Shown here one piece after another: positions 12,333 through 22,400 of a stretch of DNA of 64,000 nt. How positions within the stretch are numbered: position 1 is the first letter of the stretch; every line of letters starts with the position of its first letter. A program made the translations under genes and the position numbers. The notes beneath the pieces are model-generated. The model was not told the DNA's origin. It ran no database searches and saw only the letters and a program-made list of their open reading frames with translations. This stretch comes from Monarcha castaneiventris obscurior (lineage: Eukaryota > Chordata > Aves > Passeriformes > Monarchidae). The stretch lies in the NCBI GenBank assembly GCA_026261815.1, contig JAMPIT010000541.1, forward strand, positions 868,001 to 932,000. Direction: 5' to 3'.

Positions 12333-13909
12333 TTACTGGCTTCCAAGCTTGAAATTTAATTCCAGTAAAAATAGAGTAGATGCATTCCATAATTCTTAAT
12401 TACAGGATTTTTTTTTTTTCCCTGTGGAAAAGAATTACCTGGTTGAGGCTTTAATACTGGAAGGAATTCAGAGGTAAATGGATAACGCTGTTTGCTTCAG
12501 TGTTTTAGACAGATTAAATTTAGATGCCGTTGGTCCAACTAAATAAATATCTCTTGGAATTAAATACCAGATGCTAAGAAGGTGTAAAATAAAGCAAACC
12601 AGCAAGAGTCCTATTTAAATCGATATTCTTTTATACCCTCCACCTACAGAATGAGAGAACTTCGTCTTTGCCTGCTCAACAGGTCTGGATGTTCAGCATG
12701 TGTTCCACCTACGTCACAGTACATGAAACCAAAAAAGCATCCCCAAAAGCACCTCGAGCTCAGACACAGAGCACACAGCTCGCCCCTCGGGCTCCTGACT
12801 GCAGCACTGTGTTGAAAAGATGCTTTACCAATGCACTGCTTCATTAAAATGCATTTTGGCTCAGCCAAAGCCAGGAAAAAGGGAAGGTTTTCCTTCCAGA
12901 CAATGGATGGAAAAATGATTTCAAGTTGGAGTGGGGCGGCTTGTGCTGTTTGTTCTGCTAAATGGCAATAATATTTAATGAGAGATTCTGCTCCAAACTG
13001 TAAATCCTTTAGAGTGTGAGATGCCCAGGCTGTCAGAATAAATAGAGGAGGCTAAAAACACTTACTTTGAAAATGACTGTTCATTTTGGAAGGCATTGAG
13101 TGATCTCAGTGAAATATTACTGAGTCAGTGGAATTTTGGAGAGAGATCAACTTCCCAGCATGTATTCTGGCAGCAGCTCTTCCTCCATTCCTCAATATCT
13201 TTTATGTTCAAGTAGCACAGGCAGCACTTCAGTCTTACATGTTGTCATCATTCAGATCTCAGATAACTTTCAGTGACTCCTTATAGATTGAATGAATAAA
13301 TAAATTACTTTTAGCTGTGCTTATTTGCGGTTGTTATGCCTCTGCTTTCTTCTGTCTATTAATTTGTTATTTTATGTGTCTATTAATTTATTAATTTATG
13401 GAAAGACAAATCCAGCAAAAAGGATGATGCAGCACTAGGAATTACTGAGAGAATACATATATTTTTTTTTTTAATTTGTTTTTTTTAGCTGAGTGTTGCA
13501 ATGCAATTTGAAGTATAATTGCCATGACCACTGTAGCTGCTTGGGCTTCATGTATTTAACTCTTCTTTTTCCATGGACACTCTTTGGGCCTGCTATGGCC
13601 CTGTTGCCTTTGCTTCCAGGACAGGAGATCCTTCCAGAAACGTGCAGAAGGAAAACTCTAACTGTTGTAAATAGAATACATAAAGGGCAGGATTTGGTTG
13701 AATTTATTTAGATGTGTATTTCCCAAAGGAGTAGCTTTGTTTTCTGGCCATCATGTCAGCCATGCACTGTTCCTTAAATACTTATTTTCATTAAAAGGCA
13801 GTAACGAGAAATTCTGTTTCTTCCTGTTCTTTCCACCTTCTGTTTCTAAAAATGATAGAACGAGTATTTTCTGCATTTTGGTCTAAAAGACTCCTTCCTT
13901 TCTGTGCAG

Positions 13910-14045
13910 GTTAATAATGAGAATGTAGTGAAAGTTGGCCACAGGCAGGTGGTGAATATGATTCGACAGGGGGGCAATCACCTCGTGCTGAAGGTTGTCA
14001 CAGTAACCAGGAATCTTGATCCAGATGACACAGCAAGGAAGAAAG
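13910..14045 (+). CDS. SHANK2: SHANK2 exon: C-terminal half of the PDZ domain
   Basis: SHANK2 is a master scaffold of the excitatory postsynaptic density. This 136-nt exon encodes 45 residues beginning VNNENVVKVGHRQVV and ending DPDDTARKK. It supplies the last beta strands and the alpha-B helix of the class I PDZ domain. The His in KVGHRQVV is at the alpha-B1 position that in Shank PDZ domains contacts the Ser/Thr at position -2 of ligands such as GKAP/SAPAP (known of the family). Acceptor 'tgtgcag' ends at 13909 and donor 'gtacc' starts at 14046. The exon begins in phase 0 and ends after one base of the next codon, which the following exon completes as Ala. The preceding half of the PDZ domain is outside the window. 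Identity is very secure from continuous match to the known protein. Confidence 0.97.
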
Positions 14046-15748
14046 GTACCTTTTTCTCTCTTCCTAATGGACTCTCCTGCTCTTGCTCCACAAAAAACCA
14101 AGTATGGGCACGAAATTGCTGCTTTCTGAATTCTGATTTATGAGGCTTGCCTTCTAAAATGTGAAATGCCTGGTTCTTGTTTGATTTAGAGTGATGTAAT
14201 TCTGGTGGGTTAGACATTAATAGGTGGCCAAAAGAGCAATATTCTCTTGTCATGCTTGGTGAGAAAGTTCATCTTTGGGGGCTTTTCACGTGTGTATGTT
14301 TGAGGATCTTGTAGTAAAACTTCCTGCAGCAGTGGGAGAGGAAAAGCACTAAGGACAGATGATCTTTTGTTAATTCCAAACTTACTTGAGATGAGGGTAG
14401 TTCAGCAGTGTGTTTCTCACCCACCCATCCAAAAAGCCACCACAAAAAGTTCACCCAAAATAAAAAAGGAAACAAAATAGGAATTTACAGTTTCCTTCAC
14501 CTTAGATGCCCCTGAGTTTGCTTTCCCAGCTATGCAGGGAAGTCATCAGGCCCTCATAATTATCATTAAGCAGGAAAGATCGCTGCTGCTCACTGGTGTT
14601 CCATACAGCAGCAGCAAGTTTCTGTTCCTCCCACCAGGCCCAGTTATCCCTCACACACACCTGGCTCTCCAGGGCTCCCTCCTGATCCAGGAAACTAAAG
14701 CTGTCTGTCTGTGCTGGAAGTGTTTTTCACCTCTGGTGCTTATTAAAAATAATAATAATTTAAAAAAAAAAGTGAGACCAGCTTGTGGGGTGGAGGGGAA
14801 AGGCTGCATTAAACTAAATCATGTCCCAGCACGGCCCTGCATTATTTTTGGCTGGTTGGAATTACTGTTCACACATTTTAAACAAACCTCTTTGCCTCTG
14901 CCTTTTGGGATGTGTCATGTGACAGGACACACGGGGCAATGCTTTAAACTGAAAGGCAGCAGGTTTAGACTAAATATTCGGGGGAAATTCTTTACTGTGT
15001 GGGTAGTGAGGCCTGGCACAGGTGTCCCAGAGAATCTGTGGCTGCCCCTGGATCCCTGGAAGTGTCCAGGGCCAGGTTGGATGGGGCTTGGAGCAGCCTG
15101 AGATAGTGGAAGATCCCTGCCTGTGGCAGAGGGGTTGGAGTGAAATGGTCTTTTCTGGCCACCAGAAAGATTTGTTATCAGGTTACTAAAGCACAGATCT
15201 TAGTTTTTGTGCTAGGTGTGCCTTGATATTGTAAGGTCTTATTTATTCTGAGAAGGGAAACACCTATTTCCCTTAGACTCACTTTAACAATTCAGAAAAA
15301 TGTGAAAGTTCTTTCCTGGATTTCTCCAATTGAACAGTTTCTCCAAGGATGAAATTAGCCTGCCAGAGACTGGCTGATGCCCAGGAGATTTTTAGCCCCG
15401 CACAGTTCTCAGAAGGGGCAGCACTGCTGCGAGGTCCTTTCTCTAGAAAGCCCTTTTCCTGCTGGGAAGCAGAAGTGCACAGTTATTTAGCTTTAAGTGT
15501 TTCTATGTATCCTGTTACATAAAAGCTTGCGGATGTGTCAAGCAACCTACGCTAGAACCAGAAACAGTGGAGAAATTCAGTCCATGAAAAGCATCTCAGG
15601 GCTTTTTCCTCCGCATGTAGGTATTTATTCTCGCCTTATTTCATGGAGCTTATTCTTTCCAATTGATGTGGAATTGTGGCTGTGAGCTTAGGGCTTCCAG
15701 GGTGTGTGTTGGCTGACACCTGTGTGTTTTTTTCTGTTCCATGCACAG
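14046..15748 (+). other. SHANK2: SHANK2 intron with a CR1 insertion
   Basis: A 1.7-kb intron from donor 'gtacc' to acceptor 'atgcacag'. Apart from the CR1 3' fragment listed separately (14925-15165) and a poly(A)/AAT tract near 14745-14772, I see nothing recognisable. The 189-residue open frame starting at 14532 runs into the CR1 fragment and is not a gene. Confidence 0.9.
14925..15165 (+). repeat. CR1 LINE 3'-end fragment
   Basis: The order of phrases is that of avian CR1 3' ends: 'tttaaactgaaaggcagcag', 'aaattctttactgtgtgggt', 'ggtgtcccagagaatctgtg', 'tccctggaagtgtccagggc', 'aggttggatggggcttggag', and 'gtggcagaggggttggag'. It is plus-oriented and moderately diverged. Confidence 0.92.
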
Positions 15749-15829
15749 CCCCACCACCTCCTAAGCGAGCTCCAACCACTGCACTGACCCTGCGGTCTAA
15801 GTCCATGACCTCAGAGCTTGAAGAGCTTG
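15749..15829 (+). CDS. SHANK2: SHANK2 exon: linker after the PDZ domain
   Basis: This 81-nt exon encodes APPPPKRAPTTALTLRSKSM followed by TSELEEL, the conserved linker directly after the SHANK PDZ domain. Its first two bases complete the Ala codon begun in the previous exon, and it ends with the first G of the next codon. Acceptor 'atgcacag' ends at 15748 and donor 'gtaag' starts at 15830. Both ends are phase 1, so this exon and the next two can be skipped or included without changing frame. The basic, proline-rich stretch is nearly identical to the known mammalian protein. Confidence 0.97.
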
Positions 15830-16216
15830 GTAAGAAAGTGTTTTTTGGCAAGCATGCTGGCTTCGTGGAGATGTAAATATCTATCTATATGTCTATATGT
15901 GAAATTGATGAAGGGAGCTGCACTGTGTACAGTGTCTAGAGCAGAGGAGGTTTTAAGAATGCTGCATCTTTGGAGAGTTCAAAATGTGCATGACTCGCAT
16001 GACTGATTTTTGTGGAGACTTGTGCCTTTACTGCTACGCAAGGGAATGTTGATACATTTTATGCATCATCAAAGTTTGGCACATCTACCAAAAAAAAAAA
16101 AAAAGAAAAAAAAAGAAAAAGAAAATAATGCTGTATCATGTTTTGTTAGCTTTGCTTTCTAAATTTTCAGTTCATCTAATATTGTTTTATTTTAAATTTC
16201 TGTGGCCTCTCATTAG
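15830..16216 (+). other. SHANK2: Short SHANK2 intron with A-rich tract
   Basis: A 387-nt intron. It contains an A-rich run with G interruptions at 16090-16125 and, before the microexon, a pyrimidine-rich acceptor tract ending 'cctctcattag'. The small size keeps the 9-nt microexon close to the upstream exon. Nothing else is recognisable. Confidence 0.85.
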
Positions 16217-16225
16217 TGGATAAAG
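16217..16225 (+). CDS. SHANK2: SHANK2 9-nt microexon (residues V-D-K)
   Basis: The nine bases TGGATAAAG lie between acceptor 'ctcattag' and donor 'gtaagc'. With the G left over from the previous exon they read Val-Asp-Lys and leave one G for the next exon. Known SHANK2 proteins have exactly LEELVDK followed by ASVRKKK at this point, so the call rests on splice sites, phase and protein match together. The exon is phase 1 at both ends. Neuronal microexons of 3-27 nt are an established class, often promoted by SRRM4; regulation here is inference. Confidence 0.9.
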
Positions 16226-18963
16226 GTAAGCTGCCAGAAGCTGTTGTTAAAAGCTGACAGTGTTGAAGCAGCTTCAACTTCAACTTGTTTCATTTGATCT
16301 GAAAAAGTGCATATTATGATATCACTTTGACTTCTGTGCATGATATAAACTTAATTCCTCTCACTATTGGTAATAAAAAATTATTGAGCATTCAGTCTTT
16401 TATCTGCTAATTTTGAGAAATGTGGTTGTAGATTCTTTTGCTTGATCATCCACATTCTAGATATGCATAGTTCTTCAGGAATTTGTATTCATCTTCTAGA
16501 AATGAGGAGGGTAGATGTTCTTTTCTTCCTGGTTTTAATCTGTTAGGTCATTAAAAGGTAGAATTTCTGCAGCTAGACTAAGACATGGAGATAGGAATAA
16601 ATCACACATAAAAAGAGAAAAGCCCAGTGCATATTTCTGTGTGGCTGTAACAGTAAAACAGTGTGTTTAGCAAGTGTGAAATGGGTATAAAACCAAACCA
16701 CATCCCTCACTGCAGAGCCATAGGTGATAATAATCCACACAATAAAACCATTTTTCCGTGTAATTATGCAGCAATTTAAATACTTAATTTTATAAGCGTG
16801 GGGTTTTCCTGACATGGACTCATCTGAAGGCCAACTGGAGGGAATCGTAGCCTCGTGGCCCCTTTTTTTTCCCCGAAAGTCAATGTTTTCTGGGGCAGAT
16901 GGACCTCATCCATCCTTTAGTGAGTCGAGTCACCTAACTCCAGTGGGAAGTCTTCCCAGCAAAGTGGTGCTGAAGTGGGTGCTGTCTTCTCTATGGTCTA
17001 ACAACCAAATGAAGACCAAAAACACCACCCTGGTCTGATTATTTAGCTCTAGCAGGTCTCAGAAAATTTGGCAAGGAAGTTTAGGAGCTTAGGTATCAAC
17101 AGCTTGTGAATGCTCCATCATTTTACTTCCAGGATTAAAATGTAAAATATTATTTCTGGAGCACACTTTGTGGGTCTGGGTGTTTTTCATTTGCTTTTCT
17201 TTCATGAAGTGCTGAGAGCTTGCAAAACTTGGCTGGTTTATCAACCACCTTTCCCAAGGGGACAGCAATACTTAGGCACCATTTTTGCCCCTTCATTATC
17301 CTCTTCTGCCAATTGCTTTCAAGCTGAGGATATTCTTCTATTTCTCTGACTTTTCAATCTTCCACGGGAAGATTGAAGCTGTTCTTACAGCCAAAGGAGC
17401 ATTTTCCTAGGGGAGAATAGCTTGTTTGTAGTCCCCAGTGGAGACCATCATATTTCAGCATTCCCAGCCCCCTGCTCATGTTGTAGCCCTTGATCTGCTG
17501 TTTGTCCTCAGCAAGTGGCAGAAAGCACTGCAGCTCCTTTAACAAGCAGCCATGGGCCATATTCCCATTTTTAAGCACATTTCCCATTCACATTTATGCA
17601 GATGGGGCAGATATTGCAGTGGCAGGAGTTTTCTGTTCTGAGGAATAGTCCTGCACCAAGTTCCAGAGGTGCATGTCCCCTAGGAAAGCAGCAGTAGCAG
17701 CAGAAATTCGCTCTCTTCCTAAACAAGGGTGTAAAATGCCTCTTGTGTGACACTCTGAACATTTGCCACCCCAGCAAACAATGTGATTGCTGTTCCAAAT
17801 AACATCTGTGGTCTCTACCTATTTTCATATTTGCCCTGGGAAAGGGCTGTTACCAGAAGAGACAAGAATTCTTAAATCACACAGCAGCTGAACAAGCTTC
17901 CACAGGGAAAATGCTCTCCCTGTCATCAGTTAGAAGTTGTCTCCTGACATAAAACACAGCTTGTATGTGTGTATTTATACATAATTTATCTCTCTCTCTA
18001 TGTATATGTGTATATATTGGACATCTGTGAGAGCTATGAGAACACCCACATTTTTATAGCCATTGAACACAGTGAATTAGCATTTCTTGCACGACATACA
18101 TGTGCAAACCAAATAGGAAGTGCCTATAAAAGAGCACTGTGGATGTTCTCATCGATACCTCTGTGTAACCCTTTTTCCTGAACTGGAGAAGCTCATGGTC
18201 TCAACAATGTCTCGTGACAAAGAATCCCACGGGCTAATTATGTGCTGTGTACAGATGTATTTCCTTTTTATTGGTTTTGAATGTGATGCCTTTAATTTTA
18301 TTGAATGTCCCTTGTTATGTAATAGAAGAAAAATATAAATAGAAACTCCCCATTTGTTTTCCCTTAGAGTGCATAGTTTTGTAATGTCTTCTAGCTAAGT
18401 TAAGCATAATTTTTTTTAAAAAAAATTATCCATCTTGCAGTCATTACAGTCACTTCCTTTGCCTGGCTCTGAACCCTACTTACAGTTTTATTGACATGTT
18501 TTGAGCTATTCTGTTCCTCATAATGCAGAGCAGACCATCTGAGCTGTCCTCTTTCAAATTAATTAATCCAAAAGATGCAGTGTGCTAATGATTCCGTTCC
18601 ACTTCAATCTGCAAAGATTTGGAAATGCCCAGTGTTGACATAGTTTGACAGCCCTGGCATCAATAAGTTGCCCCCAATTACTGTTTTTAAAAAAGAACTT
18701 AGGAATAAAAAAATTGTGCATGTATCCCTAATACCTGCAGGGAGAAATTCCTCATAGTTATCATGACCCCTGATAAACAGCTTGGCAAAATCAGATTTTA
18801 TCTACTGTGGTTTGAGAGATGCCTGTTTAGTAGAGGTGAGCAGGGAGAGACTGACGTCTTAAGGGAAGGATAATGTTTGTGCTCAAAATGACAGACAAGG
18901 ATTTAGCATATAAAAAATTACCTTCAGAATTGATTCACAGTTCATTCCCTTTCTGTTTCCAAG
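16226..18963 (+). other. SHANK2: SHANK2 intron between two microexons
   Basis: A 2.7-kb intron. It holds a short (TC/TA)-rich stretch near 17985-18020 and AT-rich DNA, but no repeat family or exon that I recognise. It ends in the pyrimidine-rich tract 'ttcattccctttctgtttcc' before the AAG acceptor. Confidence 0.85.
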
Positions 18964-18984
18964 CTTCAGTACGGAAGAAGAAGG
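18964..18984 (+). CDS. SHANK2: SHANK2 21-nt microexon (residues ASVRKKK)
   Basis: The 21 bases CTTCAGTACGGAAGAAGAAGG sit between acceptor 'tttccaag' and donor 'gtaagg'. Joined to the preceding G they encode Ala-Ser-Val-Arg-Lys-Lys-Lys and leave one G, which the exon at 35999 completes as Asp. Known SHANK2 proteins carry the same residues after VDK. Like the 9-nt exon it is phase 1 at both ends, so it can be a cassette. It adds a strongly basic patch (R-K-K-K) between the PDZ domain and the proline-rich region. What that patch binds is not visible here. Confidence 0.9.
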
Positions 18985-19294
18985 GTAAGGGGAAGCATTT
19001 TGTCTCTTGTTTAACCTGTTTCTCACCTTTCCATAGTGAAGGATAATAACATAATGTAAATGTTGGCATATGGTCCAGTTTATTTTATGGTGTCAAATGT
19101 ACATTAATTATTGTATATGTTTTTTTAGTTATTTAGTTAATAAATTGCAAACACACTAAGAAACTCAAACAGAAGACCACATTCGAAAATAACCCCCGCA
19201 TTTCTTCCTTTTGTCTCCTTCCCTTCACCTTGCCTTTTTTTTCCTTCTCTGTACCCAACTCTTTTCCAACCCCTTCCATCTCATCTCCTCACAG

Positions 19295-19491
19295 TTGCTG
19301 TGCTGACTGGCAGCCACAGAGAGTTAGTGGCCAGTGACCCCCCAGCAGTGCAGTCCCACGTTAGATCCCGCTCGTCTCCCGAGGGGCCCCACGTTCTCCC
19401 TGCCCACACCGTGTCTGTCTCAGGAATCAGGGATCTCACACACCACACCTGGCCTTCCCACCCAGGAAAGCTGCTCCGCACAATTTGCTAG
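19295..19491 (+). CDS. SHANK2: Candidate alternative C-terminal exon of SHANK2
   Basis: An exceptionally long pyrimidine tract (about 19195-19292) ends in the acceptor 'ctcctcacag' at 19294. If spliced to any of the three preceding phase-1 exons, the frame is open: V-A-V-L-T-G-S-H-R-E-L and onward for 65 residues to TAG at 19489-19491. The tail includes HVRSRSSPEGPHVLPAHTVS and ends KLLRTIC. Use of this exon would truncate SHANK2 just after the PDZ linker and remove the Homer, cortactin and SAM regions. A 'cag|gtagaa' donor at 19660 could instead make it an internal stop-containing exon. Truncated Shank isoforms are known in mammals; whether this exon matches one I cannot confirm. It could also be chance sequence. 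Confidence 0.5.
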
Positions 19492-22400
19492 TGTCCCGTA
19501 GAACATCTTCCACGCTGTCCTGTATGCATGGAGTGCCCTCCCTGGACTGATTCATGAGGCCACCCACCACCTTCTCCTTCAAATCTCTCCCAAAGATGCA
19601 CCTTCCCTAGATCCCTACTGAGCAATCATCCCAGCACTGATGGCCAGGCAGGGGGGCAGGTAGAAATAGCAGTGCTATTTTAATAGTTTCCATAAATGCA
19701 TTTTTGTGTACGGAGAGTTTGTTTGTGTTGAGCTGCACTTTCTCCATGCTCCTGTATGTCATTTTGCTCCCCTAGATTGTGAGCTCTGCCGAGCAGGGGC
19801 TGTGTCATTTCCACCTTCTCATGGAGTCTGGCCCAAGGAAGAGTCTCCCACTTCCCTGAGCCCCTGGGTGGTAGCTGGTGAAAAACAGGCTGTGTCCTGC
19901 TCTTGGACGAGGCTCGGTGTCATGGAAAGGAAATCTAGGCTGTAGGCAGTGTCTTCTCTCAGCAGGGAAGCTTTTCCTTTTTAACTTTTAATAGGACAAA
20001 ATTGGGTTATTTTTCCCTCTTTATTTTCCTGCTCTTTCCTGACCTCCTTTCAGGTGGTTACCAGAGGTTCCAGCTAGGGATATTTGCCATTCTCCGTTCA
20101 GAGAATATGACAGGATAAACCACATTGCTACTGAAAAATATGTTTCAGCAGCAGATAAAAAAAAAAATCTTTGTGCTGTTTTGTAAAGTCTTCTGTCAAC
20201 CAAAAATTCAGTTTTCCGGGTCAGAGATGGGGGAGGCATTAAGATAAAAATAATGGCTTTTGTGGTTCTGTCTGACTGGTCTTGTTGATTATCTCTGGAG
20301 ATGGGTTCAGGTTCATTGGGAGAGCAGGGGAAGGGAAGGCAGGGCAGGACATAAGGCTGTATTTTTTGATATTCAGGATAGAAGATAGGGTGTTTGTGTC
20401 TAAAGAGATAGGTGATAAATTCCTTAGGTTTGGAGCAGTATGGCATGGGCAGTTCTGTCACTTTACTGCAGTTACAAAGCATGAATCACTAAAATTTAAC
20501 CTCATCTGTGCCACTGACTTTCTGCTTGCAGTAGTTGCCTGACTCAGAGGTAGCTTCCAACCTTGAAATGCGTGTGTGGAGGGGTCGTGTTTCCAAACTA
20601 CTTTCTGGATTTTGTGGGACACCTGGGATGGGGGAGAGGTGTTCTTCTTTCTTGTGCCTTGTAGTCTTCCAAGAACTGTTGTATGAGTAAGTTATGGCAA
20701 TGTGTAAACCAAGAGTTGTAGCAGCAACTTGTTGGAGGCAGCACTTGAAATGTGATTCCATTAATACTGGAGAATAACCGGGATATTCGTGCAGCAAATT
20801 GAAATGAATGTTTGAAAATACTCTGGAAATGAAAGATGAAGAGAAAAATTTGAGGTCATAGTTTTCATCATCACCATGGGAAAATAGGTATCATTGGAGC
20901 TTCAAAATTAATATTTTAAAACTTTAAATTTAACTCTGGTTCATAAGAAGTTTATGCAGCTGGTGGAGGGCTTGGTTTTAAATGGCTTTTCCTTGAGTTT
21001 TTGTTTTGACTTTCCAATAACTCGATGTGGAGGGAGAATTTTAAAATTATATGATCCTTAAGGAACACATCCATAAACTAAGATCTGTAAATGTCTAGAT
21101 ACATGATTTAAAAGTTTCCTGCTCCTTAGCTTGCTTTGCTGCCGGGAAATGGGTTTGATTTAATGAGTAATGTGGGATTTTCAGTGAAAGCCGAAGTGGA
21201 CAATGTTGAATTTTAAAACACCTAATATAAAAATCGTCTAAAAAAAGGGACAAAATGAAGAATAGAGCAGGTTAAATTTCCACAGTGAAATGGGAATGAC
21301 AAGATAAATAACTCTTCTGCATTAATAAATATTCTGCTGGCAGTGTCACACGGGTGTCAGTTGTGAGCTAGGGGTGGGTGGTGCTTTGTTTGTTCTTCGA
21401 TTCGATATGGTAATCAATATAAAATATTGATATATACCATATACTGATAAAGTACGTGTGTTGGTCCTGGTCTTTGGGGTTCGGTGTGGGCTGCAGTACC
21501 AACCATAAATAAAGGATTTTCTCCTTTGAAGGGTTTAGATTCTATCACCACCTCACAGATACAGAATAACTGTGATATCATCAACACAGAGCATTGTTAC
21601 CTGGCATCAAGTCTTACTGGCATTTGAATAGAAAAATATCAGTTGATGGCATTCAAAAGACATATTATTAGCTCTGTCTGCAATAAGCATTCCCACTTCA
21701 TTCCATTCCTGTTGTCCATTGTTTCAAAGGTGGCACCTTCCAATGGCATCTGAAACAATGAAATTGCAGAGCAAATACATATAAATGAATGCCAAGCAGT
21801 GGATTAGCTCTCAGTGTTCTGTTCTGTTTGAAGAGACCACTCCCAAAGCCGTCTGGGTTCAAAACTCACTTTTTTATTTCACTGTGGTGGAGTTGATGAT
21901 GGAGATTTGTCTGCAGGGAACTGTGGAAATACCCCCAAAGCAACTTTTACAGCACTCACCACGTCAGCTCCTGTGATAGCTCCCAGCATCTGCAGTGCTT
22001 CTCTGTAGGAAGAAGGTTTTCAGATCTTCACCAGACGCTGTATTTGAGAAGATGAGAGCAAAAGGCATCAGGCTTCATGAAGAATTCTTGAAGGTTATCC
22101 CTCGTAAGTAATTGATTCGCATTACGTATTTGAAATTCTAATGAGGTGGCAATGTAGTAATGAGGAAAAGGTTGTCATCGGGTTGTCATTTATCTCAAGC
22201 AGAAAGCAGTGACTCTGGGTGGAATTTGTCAAGTCTGTGTGAAGAAATGCCAGCCCCACTTGTGGCTGGTGCAGCGAGGTTACCAATTTTATGGCTTGTA
22301 GCGTAACTTGGGGGAGTCCACAGCAGTGTAAGTGTAGGATTAGGACCGTGGCTACCATATAAGTACTTGTAAAGCTCTTTGTGAGAGAGAAGTATTGAAA

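Larger units (their letters stand above)
1..13909 (+). other. SHANK2: SHANK2 intron, 3' part
   Basis: This stretch lies upstream of the first recognisable SHANK2 exon. I looked for the preceding PDZ exon (the part ending in the residues GDFLIE in known SHANK2) and for the short-isoform first exon, and found neither, so the intron continues beyond the left edge. The open frames here are short, lack good splice contexts and match nothing I recognise. It contains CR1 fragments, a 100-bp tandem duplication, two AT-rich pentanucleotide arrays and a homeodomain-like palindrome, each listed separately. The rest is ordinary AT-rich intronic DNA. Confidence 0.75.

Noticed and set aside
1..13909. Search for the upstream PDZ exon and the short-isoform first exon of SHANK2
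   Set aside because: No frame shows the expected GFGFVLRG or GDFLIE stretches, so they must lie left of the window.
14532..15101. 189-codon open frame
   Set aside because: Its 3' half is a CR1 LINE fragment and the rest is intronic between two secure SHANK2 exons.
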